64,000 bases of DNA from Pseudomonas bubulae (lineage in GTDB: Bacteria > Pseudomonadota > Gammaproteobacteria > Pseudomonadales > Pseudomonadaceae), in NCBI RefSeq assembly GCF_900618535.1, contig NZ_UYJA01000003.1:248001-312000 (forward strand), written 5' to 3'. This document shows positions 16,838 to 25,006 of this stretch, piece by piece (within the stretch, counting starts at the first letter, position 1; each line of letters starts with the position of its first letter). The notes beneath the pieces are model-generated. The model was given only the letters and a program-made list of their open reading frames with translations. It did not search any database and was not told where the DNA came from. A program made the position numbers and the translations under genes.

Positions 16838-17199
16838 GGGGCTGCCATTTAATTATTGGTTGTTCGGATATGGCGTGTGGGTATCAGGTAATCAGGTGTT
16901 GTAAGTGTGTTGTAGGTATAGCGGTGCAGGTTTTTAAGTGCAATTATTTGGCGCGTAGTACTTTTCTCTCAAATTGGGTAACTATTCCTATGTAGTATTC
17001 AAACTTGTCGTACGGCTGAGATGGCCTCGTCTTTCAGATGTAATTCTGTGCCCAGAATTATGTGCGACGTATCGCTCATCGAAGAAGGCTTGCGACCTGT
17101 TGTCACTGGCCACATAACCCCGCCAGGCGGGCTGCTGATACGCTCGGTTTACGGTATACTCCCCGGCTTTGTAAAAATCGCCTGAGAGTGCCGCCAGCC
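16838..17199. other. Gene-free divergent intergenic region between the GGT-like gene and prfB
   Basis: This stretch of 362 bases is more A+T-rich than its right flank. It holds the predicted minus-strand promoter for the flavin-like operon and, near 17155-17160, a TATACT that could be the -10 box of prfB (no clear -35). No credible reading frame or RNA gene was seen. Confidence 0.5.
16915..16943 (-). promoter_or_regulatory. Predicted sigma-70 promoter of the six-gene flavin-like operon
   Basis: On the minus strand, TTGCAC (16943-16938) is followed after exactly 17 bases by TATACC (16920-16915), a good vegetative promoter match. Transcription would start near 16908, leaving a leader of about 70 bases before the GGT-like ATG. 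I see no FMN riboswitch fold in this leader. Confidence 0.5.
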
Positions 17200-18295
17200 A
17201 TGGAAATCAACCCGATCCTTAACAGCATCAAGGACCTGTCAGAGCGCTCCGAAACCATTCGGGGGTATCTTTGACTACGATCAAAAGCATGAGCGTCTGA
17301 CCGAAGTCAATCGCGAGCTTGAAGATCCGAGTGTCTGGAACAACCCTGCATACGCCCAGGAACTGGGGCGCGAGCGCTCCCTGCTGGCGCAGATCGTTGA
17401 AACCCTCGATGAGATGCACACAGGCCTGGCCGATGCCAAAGACCTGCTGTTGATGGCCGCCGAGGAAGAAGACCAGGGCGCCGTCGATGACGTGGCCGCT
17501 GAAGTTGAACGCCTGCGCGAAGCCCTTGAAAAACTCGAATTCCGCCGCATGTTCAGTGGTGAGATGGATGCCAACAACGCGTACCTGGACATCCAGGCTG
17601 GCTCCGGTGGCACCGAAGCGCAAGACTGGGCCAATATCCTGCTGCGGATGTATTTGCGTTGGGCCGACAAGCGCGGCTTCGATGCCACCATCATGGAACT
17701 GTCCGCCGGTGAAGTTGCCGGTATCAAGGGTGCAACCGTTCATATCAAAGGCGAATACGCATTTGGTTGGTTGCGCACCGAGATTGGCGTCCATCGTCTG
17801 GTACGCAAAAGCCCGTACGATTCGGGCAACCGTCGTCATACCTCGTTTTCGGCTGTATTCGTTTCGCCGGAAATCGATGACAACATCGAAATCGACATCA
17901 ACCCCTCTGACCTGCGGATCGATACCTATCGCTCCTCCGGAGCGGGTGGTCAGCACGTAAACACCACTGACTCGGCCGTACGTATCACTCACGTGCCGAC
18001 CAATACCGTGGTGAGCTGCCAGAACGAACGTTCCCAGCATGCGAACAAAGACACCGCGATGAAAATGCTGCGGGCGCGTCTTTACGAGCAGGAAATCCAG
18101 AAGCGCAATGCCGCTTCCCAGGCCCTGGAAGACACCAAGTCGGACATCGGCTGGGGTCATCAGATCCGCTCGTACGTTCTCGACGCCTCGCGGATCAAGG
18201 ATTTGCGTACCAATATCGAGCGCAGCGACTGCGACAAGGTGCTCGACGGCGATATCGACGAATACCTGATAGCCAGCCTGAAACAAGGGCTGTAA
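17200..18295 (+). CDS. prfB: Peptide chain release factor 2, programmed +1 frameshift
   Basis: RF2 recognises UAA and UGA and triggers peptide release. The first 24 codons (17200-17271) end in CTT followed by an in-frame TGA (17272-17274). Shifting +1 to GAC at 17273 continues to 18295, giving 364 residues, the normal RF2 length. The GGQ catalytic motif is in SSGAGGQHV near residue 250, with Ser at the position that is Thr246 in E. coli K-12. The codon-recognition tripeptide SPF appears as SPY (RKSPYDSG). lysS follows after about 110 bases. Translation of RF2 controls its own level through the frameshift. Confidence 0.95.
17258..17275 (+). promoter_or_regulatory. prfB autoregulatory frameshift signal
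   Basis: A Shine-Dalgarno-like GGGGG (17261-17265) lies three bases before the slippery CTT TGA (17269-17274), followed by C. This matches the established RF2 frameshift site: at low RF2 the ribosome pauses at UGA and the CUU-decoding tRNA slips +1. Confidence 0.95.
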
Positions 18296-18407
18296 GTCGG
18301 CAACAAAACGTGTGCGAAGCCAGTGCGATGCCCAGAGGGCGCGCCAAAGCCCGCTTCCCCCTGCCGCAAGGCGGGGGCAACAGAACTGTGATGGAATTTT
18401 TAAAGAC

Positions 18408-19910
18408 ATGAGCGACCAACAACTCGACCCGCAAGACCTGCAACAGGAAGAAAATGCCCTGATCGCCCTGCGCAAGGAAAAGCTTGCTGCCGTGCGTGCC
18501 AAGGGCAATGCCTTCCCGAATGACTTCCGCCGTGACAGCCTCTGCGCTGACCTGCAGAAGAAGTATGCGCAAGCGTCCAAGGAAGAGCTGGCCGAAGCCG
18601 CCATTCCGGTGAAGGTTGCCGGTCGCATCATGCTTAACCGTGGCTCGTTCATGGTGATCCAGGACATGACCGGTCGCATCCAGGTCTACGTCAACCGCAA
18701 GACCCTGCCGGAAGAAACCCTGGCCGAAGTAAAAACCTGGGACCTGGGCGACATCATTGCCGCTGAAGGCACCCTGGCCCGCTCCGGCAAAGGTGACCTG
18801 TACGTTGAAATGACCAGCGTGCGCCTGCTGACCAAATCCCTGCGTCCGCTGCCGGACAAGCACCACGGCCTGACCGACACCGAGCAGCGCTATCGCCAGC
18901 GTTACGTTGACTTGATCGTTAACGAAGACGTGCGTCACACCTTCCGTGTACGTTCGCAAGTGATTGCCCACATTCGCAGCTTCCTGATGGCACGCGACTT
19001 CCTGGAAGTCGAAACGCCGATGCTGCAAACCATCCCGGGTGGCGCTGCGGCCAAGCCGTTTGAAACCCACCACAATGCCCTGGACATGGACATGTACCTG
19101 CGCATCGCGCCGGAACTGTTCCTCAAGCGTCTGGTGGTGGGTGGTTTCGAGAAAGTGTTCGAGATCAACCGCAACTTCCGTAACGAAGGCGTGTCGACCC
19201 GTCACAACCCTGAATTCACCATGTTGGAGTTCTACCAGGCTTACGCCGACTACGAAGACAACATGGACCTGACCGAAGAGCTGTTCCGTGAACTGGCGCA
19301 GCTGGTTCTGGGCACTACAGACGTACCGTACGGCGACAAGGTGTTCCACTTTGGCGAACCGTTTGTGCGTCTGTCGGTATTCGACTCGATCCTCAAGTAC
19401 AACCCCGAGCTGACCGCTGACGACCTCAACGACCTCGACAAGGCTCGCGCCATCGCCAAGAAAGCCGGCGCCAAGGTGCTGGGCTTCGAAGGTCTGGGCA
19501 AGCTGCAAGTGATGATTTTCGAAGAGTTGGTCGAGCACAAGCTGGAGCAACCGCACTTCATTACCCAGTACCCGTTCGAAGTGTCGCCGCTGGCCCGTCG
19601 CAACGACGAAAACCCGAACGTTACTGACCGTTTTGAGCTGTTCATCGGTGGCCGTGAAATCGCCAACGCCTACTCCGAGCTCAACGACGCAGAAGACCAG
19701 GCAGAGCGCTTCATGGCACAGGTAGCCGACAAGGACGCCGGTGACGACGAAGCCATGCACTACGATGCCGACTTCGTCCGCGCCCTGGAATACGGCATGC
19801 CGCCGACTGCCGGTGAAGGTATCGGTATCGACCGTCTGGTGATGTTGTTGACCAACTCACCGTCGATTCGCGACGTGATCCTGTTCCCGCATATGCGCCC
19901 GCAAGCGTAA
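18408..19910 (+). CDS. lysS: Lysyl-tRNA synthetase (class II)
   Basis: LysS charges tRNA-Lys using ATP. The 500 residues hold an N-terminal OB-fold anticodon-binding domain (about 60-145; [15 protein letters not shown]) and a class II catalytic core with motif 2 [20 protein letters not shown] near residue 262 and motif 3 [13 protein letters not shown] near residue 473. The ATG at 18408 matches the family length; in-frame sequence upstream reads as leader. A prfB-lysS order is common in gammaproteobacteria. A terminator follows 13 bases after the stop. Confidence 0.97.
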   Translation: MSDQQLDPQDLQQEENALIALRKEKLAAVRAKGNAFPNDFRRDSLCADLQKKYAQASKEELAEAAIPVKVAGRIMLNRGSFMVIQDMTGRIQVYVNRKTLPEETLAEVKTWDLGDIIAAEGTLARSGKGDLYVEMTSVRLLTKSLRPLPDKHHGLTDTEQRYRQRYVDLIVNEDVRHTFRVRSQVIAHIRSFLMARDFLEVETPMLQTIPGGAAAKPFETHHNALDMDMYLRIAPELFLKRLVVGGFEKVFEINRNFRNEGVSTRHNPEFTMLEFYQAYADYEDNMDLTEELFRELAQLVLGTTDVPYGDKVFHFGEPFVRLSVFDSILKYNPELTADDLNDLDKARAIAKKAGAKVLGFEGLGKLQVMIFEELVEHKLEQPHFITQYPFEVSPLARRNDENPNVTDRFELFIGGREIANAYSELNDAEDQAERFMAQVADKDAGDDEAMHYDADFVRALEYGMPPTAGEGIGIDRLVMLLTNSPSIRDVILFPHMRPQA

Positions 19911-19923
19911 CGATGCAGAATAA

Positions 19924-19952
19924 GAAGCCGCCGTTAAAGGCGGCTTTTTATT
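19924..19952 (+). terminator. Rho-independent terminator of lysS
   Basis: The stem aagccgcc/ggcggctt with loop gttaaa is followed by a T-rich tail (tttttatt). Confidence 0.85.
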
Positions 19953-19988
19953 GCCTGGCATGCAGCCAGCAGAATAATCAGGAGAGTT

Positions 19989-20043
19989 TGTGGGAGCGAG
20001 CCTGCTCGCTAAGGTGGCTTTCGCGAGCAGGCTCGCTCCCACA
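19989..20043. repeat. REP palindrome (compact inverted pair)
   Basis: Two inverted copies of tgtgggagcgagcctgctcg face each other across a spacer of about ten bases, giving a 55-base near-perfect palindrome between lysS and the TetR gene. Confidence 0.85.
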
Positions 20044-20080
20044 GTTTCGGTAACGCCGCTCAATTCAGAAGGAATCTGTG

Positions 20081-20785
20081 ATGCCTCCTCAAGGCGCAGC
20101 AAATGTTGCGGTGGCGCTTGCCCAAAGTGTCGAATACCAGGGTCGCAAGGCCAGCCGGCATGGCAGCGAGCAGCGCCGCCAGTTGATTCTCGATGCTGCC
20201 ATGCGCATCGTCATACGCGACGGCGTGCGGGGCGTGCGCCATCGGGCGGTGGCCGCCGAAGCGGGGGTGCCGTTGTCGGCAACCACGTATTACTTCAAGG
20301 ATATCGATGACCTGATCAACGACACCTTCGCCCAGTATGTGGAGCGCAGTGCGGCCTTTATGGCCAAGCTGTGGCAGGGCACCGAAGGCAAGTTGCGGGA
20401 AATGATGGCCCAGGGCGATGGCAGCCACCGGGCGCGGGGGCTGCTGGCCGATGATATTGCACAGATGACCGCCGATTACCTTCAGCGCCAACTGCTCACC
20501 CGCCGCGACCAGTTGATGGCCGAGCAAGCTTTTCATCAGGCCGCATTGATCAACCCGCGGCTGGCGGTGCTGGTACGTGCCCATCAGCAGATTTTCCTGC
20601 AGGGTGCCGGGCAGATCTTCGAAGTGCTAGGCTCCACACAACCTCAGCAGGATGCCAAAGTCTTGACGGCGATTATCGGTCGGATGGAATATCAGGCCCT
20701 ACTTGATGGCGCGCAGCCCGAGGCGGATGACGACCGTCTGGCTATTCTTACGCGTTACATGCACTTGGTGTTGGCCGCTCTATAG
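20081..20785 (+). CDS. TetR family transcriptional regulator
   Basis: This 234-residue protein has an N-terminal TetR helix-turn-helix at about residues 30-75: RRQLILDAAMRIVIRDGVRG, then HRAVAAEAGVPLSATTYYFK, where the YYF recognition-helix end is typical. The C-terminal two thirds are helical ligand-binding and dimerisation sequence with no recognised subfamily. The ATG at 20081 has AGAAGGA seven bases upstream; a GTG at 20078 is also possible. It ends 12 bases before a lipoprotein gene and probably forms one transcript with it and the peptidase-like gene. Confidence 0.88.
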   Translation: MPPQGAANVAVALAQSVEYQGRKASRHGSEQRRQLILDAAMRIVIRDGVRGVRHRAVAAEAGVPLSATTYYFKDIDDLINDTFAQYVERSAAFMAKLWQGTEGKLREMMAQGDGSHRARGLLADDIAQMTADYLQRQLLTRRDQLMAEQAFHQAALINPRLAVLVRAHQQIFLQGAGQIFEVLGSTQPQQDAKVLTAIIGRMEYQALLDGAQPEADDDRLAILTRYMHLVLAAL

Positions 20786-20797
20786 AAGGATGCAGGC

Positions 20798-21346
20798 ATG
20801 AAAGTTTGGCGCGTGATGCTTATGGCATTGTCGTTTTTGATGTTGAACGGCTGTCTGGTGACCTTCAGCCGGGCCCCGATCGAGGCGCAGCCGGCACCCA
20901 AACAGCTGCTGGGCAAATGGATCAGCAAGGATGCCTGGGGCCAGGCACGCAATCTCGATATCAGTGCCATCGACAAAACACGCTACCAGGCCGTCGTTTA
21001 CCCCAAGGGCGAACCCAAGGCCCGTGAGCGCTATGTCTTTATCGTCGCCCGCCACGGCAGCCGCTGGTATGCCTCGGCCGCGATACCGGCCAAACTGGGC
21101 GGCAACCATACCCTCAGCGGATTTGAGCTGACCGATAACGGCGAACTGGTGATCTACGATCTTGACCTGGATCAGATCAAGCAGGCCATTGGCCAGTCCG
21201 CGTTGAACGGTGAGCCGGTGGAAACCGCTGAAGGGACGGGTACCCTGATCAAAAGCCCGTCGGCTGAAGTCTTTGCCTATCTGGATGACCCGGCCAATTC
21301 CGACGTATTTGTCGAAGCGGCCCGCTATAAACGTGTGGCCAAATAA
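20798..21346 (+). CDS. Putative lipoprotein of unknown function
   Basis: The 182 residues start with a lipoprotein signal (hydrophobic 5-17, lipobox LNGC with Cys19). The mature part has a lipocalin- or beta-rich look: LLGKWISKDAWG near residue 35, YVFIVARHGSRWY near 82 and alternating hydrophobic strands. I do not recognise a characterised family. It lies 12 bases after the TetR gene and 25 bases before the HEGLVH protein. Confidence 0.75.
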   Translation: MKVWRVMLMALSFLMLNGCLVTFSRAPIEAQPAPKQLLGKWISKDAWGQARNLDISAIDKTRYQAVVYPKGEPKARERYVFIVARHGSRWYASAAIPAKLGGNHTLSGFELTDNGELVIYDLDLDQIKQAIGQSALNGEPVETAEGTGTLIKSPSAEVFAYLDDPANSDVFVEAARYKRVAK

Positions 21347-21371
21347 CGCTGTTAACTGAAGGAAGCTGCCG

Positions 21372-22649
21372 GTGGACGACTACCAGCGCACGATACGCAC
21401 CTTGTCTGACCGCATCGTGCTGGCACAGACACCGATCCGCGTGCTGGATGCGGTGAAGTGGGATGACAGCATCCGCCAGGGCTTTTTAAAGGCCAAAGGC
21501 AAGGCCATGCCTGCAGTTGATCGCGACTATTACCTGGGCCGGCCACTGGCTTTTGATTCAGCGGCGGTGAAGTCCGAGTTCCAGAACATCGAGCGGGATA
21601 TCACCCGCCAGTTGGGGCAATTCAACCCGGTCGGGCAGATCATGCGGCGCATGTGCAAGGAATACCGCATGGTGGTGCGCATGCTCGAAGCCCGTGGCAC
21701 CGAGGATTTCGGGCTTATTTCCCAGGAGCTGTATGGCGCAGCTTCCGATGCGTTTCATGCTGGCGATCCGACCCTGGCTGACCTGGGCCTGATGATGTCC
21801 GATTACCTGGACAACATCGACGGGCGCGGGGCGCTCAAGGACGAAGCCAAGATCCTGACCGCCAAGGATGCCGTGAATCTGCTGCAAAGCCGCCTGAACA
21901 AGGTGTTTGGCGAGGCTGAAGAAACCATCCGCGTGTTCGAGTCCGACGGTATCGTGGCAGATGCGGCGGCGGGTGCCGACTACATCAAGATCCGTACCGA
22001 TGCGATGTTCAACGAACGCGACGTGCGCGCCCTCGAAGTCCACGAAGGGCTGGTGCATGTGGGCACCACGCTCAATGGCCTGAACCAGCCGATCTGCACC
22101 TTCCTGTCCAAGGGGCCGCCTTCTTCCACCGTGACCCAGGAAGGCCTGGCAATCCTGATGGAAATCATCACCTTTGCCTCCTACCCCAGTCGCCTGCGCA
22201 AACTGACCAACCGAACCCGCGCCATCCATATGGTGGAGGAGGGCGCAGATTTCATGCAGGTGTACGAGTTTTTCCGCGAGCAAGGCTTCGAGATGCCAGA
22301 AAGTTATGGCAACGCGAGTCGGGTTTTCCGTGGGTCGGTGCCAAATGGACTGCCATTCACCAAAGACTTGTCCTACCTCAAGGGCTTCATCATGGTTTAC
22401 AACTACATTCAGCTGGCCGTACGTAAAGGCAAGCTGGAACAAGTGCCGCTGCTGTTCTGTGGCAAGACCACCCTGGAGGACATGCGAACCCTGCGTCAGT
22501 TGGTGGATGAAGGCCTGGTGGTAGCGCCCAAGTACCTGCCGGACCAGTTCCGCGACATGAACGCGCTCTCGGCCTGGATGTGCTTCAGCAACTTCCTCAA
22601 CCATTTGAGCCTTGACCGTATCGAAGCGGATTACTCCAACATTTTGTGA
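21372..22649 (+). CDS. DUF1704 / QEGLA-motif putative metallopeptidase
   Basis: The 425 residues match the family annotated as flavohemoglobin expression-modulating QEGLA motif protein (DUF1704). In eukaryotes this family includes tubulin tyrosine carboxypeptidases with an HExxxH zinc site. Visible here are HEGLVH (224-229), which fits HExxxH, and TQEGLA (255-260) about 30 residues later, which would supply the third ligand Glu257. There is no signal peptide, so it is cytoplasmic. The GTG start at 21372 has GAAGGAAG upstream. A carboxypeptidase-type activity is inferred from the motif; a bacterial substrate is unknown. Confidence 0.82.
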   Translation: MDDYQRTIRTLSDRIVLAQTPIRVLDAVKWDDSIRQGFLKAKGKAMPAVDRDYYLGRPLAFDSAAVKSEFQNIERDITRQLGQFNPVGQIMRRMCKEYRMVVRMLEARGTEDFGLISQELYGAASDAFHAGDPTLADLGLMMSDYLDNIDGRGALKDEAKILTAKDAVNLLQSRLNKVFGEAEETIRVFESDGIVADAAAGADYIKIRTDAMFNERDVRALEVHEGLVHVGTTLNGLNQPICTFLSKGPPSSTVTQEGLAILMEIITFASYPSRLRKLTNRTRAIHMVEEGADFMQVYEFFREQGFEMPESYGNASRVFRGSVPNGLPFTKDLSYLKGFIMVYNYIQLAVRKGKLEQVPLLFCGKTTLEDMRTLRQLVDEGLVVAPKYLPDQFRDMNALSAWMCFSNFLNHLSLDRIEADYSNIL

Positions 22650-22653
22650 ACCC

Positions 22654-22740
22654 TGTGGGAGCGGGCTTGCTCGCGATACAGGCGCTGCGGCGTTTCAGTT
22701 GAACCGCGTCGATGCCATCGCGAGCAAGCCCGCTCCCACA
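22654..22740. repeat. REP inverted pair (BIME-like)
   Basis: tgtgggagcgggcttgctcg and its inverted copy flank a variable spacer of about 40 bases, between the DUF1704 gene and the hydrolase gene. Confidence 0.9.
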
Positions 22741-22766
22741 CTCACTCGTTCAGGCGAATCGTTCTG

Positions 22767-23678
22767 ATGAAAATCCTGGCTGCACTCTGCCTGCTGTTGA
22801 CCCTCAGCGGATGCAGTTCCCTGTTGTTCTACCCTGAGCCCGGCCAGCCGGTTACCCCGAAGGCCGCTGGCCTGGATTATAGCGATGTCACCCTGACTGC
22901 CGCCGATGGCACGCGCCTGCACGGTTGGTGGCTACCGGCCAAGAAAGGCGTGCCGCTCAAGGGCACGGTGCTGCATCTGCACGGCAATGGCGGCAACCTG
23001 GCTTACCATCTCGGCGCCACTGCCTGGTTGCCGGAGCAGGGTTATCAAGTGCTGATGCTCGACTATCGCGGTTACGGCCTGTCCCAAGGAGAGCCCGGGC
23101 TGCCGGCGGTGTATCAGGACATCGATGCCGCTTTTGACTGGTTGCAGCATGAGCCGCAAACCCGCGGCCTGCCGTTGATTGTGCTGGGGCAAAGCCTGGG
23201 CGGCGCCATGGGCATCCACTACCTGAGCGAGCACCCGCAGCAGCGCGCGCGAGTCAAGGCGGTGGTGCTCGATGGCGTGCCGGCCAGTTACCGCGAAGTG
23301 GGGCAGTTTGCCCTGAGTACGTCCTGGCTGACCTGGCCGCTGCAGGTGCCGCTGTCCTGGCTGGTACCGGATGCCGACAGTGCTCTTTACGCGATACCGA
23401 ACATGGGCGACACGCCGATGCTGATCTTCCACAGCCTCGATGATCCCATCGTGCCGCTTTCCAATGGCCTGCGCCTGTACCAGGCTGCGCCACCGCCCAA
23501 GGTGCTGCAACTGACCCGTGGCGGCCATGTACAGACGTTTGCCGACCCGACCTGGCGTCAGGTAATGCTGCGTTACCTGGATGACCCGCAACATTTCAAT
23601 GGCGTGCGGCGCCTGGGCGAAATTGCCAATTACCCCGCGTCACCGAACACCGAACTTGAATCCGAGAGCCAACAATGA
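22767..23678 (+). CDS. Alpha/beta hydrolase, predicted lipoprotein
   Basis: The 303 residues begin with a lipoprotein signal (LTLSGC, Cys16). The hydrolase core shows the oxyanion-hole segment LHGNGGN near residue 72, the nucleophile elbow GQSLGG with Ser143, the acid within HSLDDPIVP near residue 213 and the histidine in RGGHVQTF near residue 252. This is the BEM46/ABHD13-like group of serine hydrolases; the substrate is unknown. The stop overlaps the next gene by four bases. Confidence 0.85.
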   Translation: MKILAALCLLLTLSGCSSLLFYPEPGQPVTPKAAGLDYSDVTLTAADGTRLHGWWLPAKKGVPLKGTVLHLHGNGGNLAYHLGATAWLPEQGYQVLMLDYRGYGLSQGEPGLPAVYQDIDAAFDWLQHEPQTRGLPLIVLGQSLGGAMGIHYLSEHPQQRARVKAVVLDGVPASYREVGQFALSTSWLTWPLQVPLSWLVPDADSALYAIPNMGDTPMLIFHSLDDPIVPLSNGLRLYQAAPPPKVLQLTRGGHVQTFADPTWRQVMLRYLDDPQHFNGVRRLGEIANYPASPNTELESESQQ

Positions 23679-24001
23679 GTGAAGAACGCAACGCCATCCC
23701 CCTGATCATCACCGGTATCTGCAGCATTATCGGCACCGTGGGCGCCCTGTGGTACTACGGTTACCTGCATTTTGCCAAGCCCGAGGACGCCTTGCTGCTC
23801 AGCGACTTCACCATGCTCAAGACTATCCCGGGGGAGGACTATAAGGTCTCGCTCACGCCGGCCAACCAGGTGGCGCAGTGCATCGACGGCATCATCGTCT
23901 TGTTCGATACCGAGCAAAAAGGCCTGACCGGTGTGCTGGTCAACAACAAGAAACAGGCCGTACGTTGCCTGGGCCAGGAAACGCCGAAGCTGGAGCAGTA
24001 A
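23675..24001 (+). CDS. Small membrane protein of unknown function
   Basis: The 108 residues contain one membrane helix at about residues 9-31 (IPLIITGICSIIGTVGALWY). They continue into a soluble domain with SDFTMLKTIPGEDYK and two cysteines (near residues 69 and 98). The start overlaps the hydrolase stop (ATGA), which implies co-translation with it. No family recognised. Confidence 0.7.
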   Translation: MSEERNAIPLIITGICSIIGTVGALWYYGYLHFAKPEDALLLSDFTMLKTIPGEDYKVSLTPANQVAQCIDGIIVLFDTEQKGLTGVLVNNKKQAVRCLGQETPKLEQ

Positions 24002-24009
24002 CGTTCTGT

Positions 24010-24096
24010 TGTGGGAGCGGGCTTGCTCGCGATTGAATCGCCTCGGTATGCCTGACGAACCGCGCTGTCTGCATCGCGAGCAAGCCCGCTCTCACA
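24010..24096. repeat. REP inverted pair
   Basis: tgtgggagcgggcttgctcg and an inverted partner with one change (gctctcaca for gctcccaca) flank a spacer of about 40 bases, between convergent genes. Confidence 0.88.
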
Positions 24097-24115
24097 GTTG
24101 TGAATATATTTGCGC

Positions 24116-24155
24116 AAAAAAAAGCCCCGCCTGATTACTCAGGCGGGGCTTTTTC
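24116..24155. terminator. Bidirectional rho-independent terminator
   Basis: A perfect 12-base-pair stem (24123-24134 with 24139-24150), loop ttac, flanked by an A-run on the left and a T-run on the right. It can terminate both the hydrolase operon (plus strand) and the OmpA-family gene (minus strand). Confidence 0.92.
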
Positions 24156-24160
24156 ATGTC

Positions 24161-24940
24161 TTACTTCATGGTTGAACGCGGAGCAACCGGCTGGTTGTCG
24201 TTGGAGATGGTCACTTCAACGCGGCGGTTCTGGGCGCGGCCAGAATCGGTGCTGTTGCTGGCCACCGGGTATTCCTTGCCATAGCCCTGCGCCACGATGC
24301 GGGTAGGGTCTACGCCTTTGCGCACCAGTGCATTACGCACCGACTCGGCACGGCGCTCGGACAGGGTCTGGTTGAAAGCCGCCGAACCGACACTGTCGGT
24401 GTAACCCTCGACAATCACCTTGCGGTCCGGGTTCTGCAGCAGGTATTCGGCCAGGGTGTTGATATTGCGCATGCCGTTGGGTTGCAGCTCGGATTTGCCG
24501 AACTGGAACAGCACATCACCAAAGGTCACCAGTGTGCCGCGTTCGGTTTGCTTGGCGTTCATGCCTTTGAGTTGCTGGATCTGCGCATCACGGGCATCGA
24601 GCAAGGCCTGGTTGCGCGCCGCACCGGCGTTTTTCAGATTGTTTTCAGCGGTTCGCAACGCGATGGTCTGCTTGGCCACTTCCACACGCTGGTTGGTCAG
24701 GTAAGCCAGCTGGTCAACCTTGGACTCGTCTTCCTTGTTCAGGTAAGCCTTTTCAGCCTTGTCCAGCCATTCGCTGGCGTCCTTGGTTTCGAGCGCTGCA
24801 ACCTTGGTCGCTTCAGGGTTGGTTTGCAGGGCCGAGAAGTTGGTCTTGGCGTTTTCCAGGTTGACGTTGGGCTGGTGCGAGCACGCCGCCAGGCCAACGC
24901 TCAGGGCCAACAGGGCAGGGATCATTACTGTATTGCGCAT
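24161..24940 (-). CDS. OmpA-family lipoprotein with DUF4398 N-terminal region
   Basis: The 259 residues have a lipobox (GLAAC, Cys20), an alpha-helical DUF4398-like region of about residues 35-130 rich in Ala and Glu, and a C-terminal OmpA peptidoglycan-binding domain of about 140-250. The last carries VEGYTDSVGSAAFNQ then LSERRAESV, whose Asp and Arg bind diaminopimelate. It should tether the outer membrane to peptidoglycan. The neighbour upstream is a lone DUF4398 lipoprotein, so the pair probably works together. Confidence 0.88.
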   Translation of the reverse strand: MRNTVMIPALLALSVGLAACSHQPNVNLENAKTNFSALQTNPEATKVAALETKDASEWLDKAEKAYLNKEDESKVDQLAYLTNQRVEVAKQTIALRTAENNLKNAGAARNQALLDARDAQIQQLKGMNAKQTERGTLVTFGDVLFQFGKSELQPNGMRNINTLAEYLLQNPDRKVIVEGYTDSVGSAAFNQTLSERRAESVRNALVRKGVDPTRIVAQGYGKEYPVASNSTDSGRAQNRRVEVTISNDNQPVAPRSTMK

Positions 24941-25006
24941 GATATGTCGTCCTTTCTATCGATTAGGAATGCTGTGTCGTCAGATGCAGTCAAAAAAGGG
25001 CAGCGT

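Noticed and set aside
16838..16910. FMN riboswitch in the leader of the operon carrying ribA and the riboflavin synthase paralogue
   Set aside because: The leader is only about 70 bases, and no conserved GGGGTGAAATTCCCC-like or other FMN-aptamer elements could be found here or before the ribA start.
17062..17274. Separate small gene ending at the TGA at 17274
   Set aside because: Its last 24 codons are the start of prfB before the programmed frameshift; the part before 17200 is leader.
19989..24096. CRISPR-like repeats
   Set aside because: The repeats are inverted pairs with variable spacing at single intergenic sites, not direct repeats with regular spacers, and no cas genes are present.
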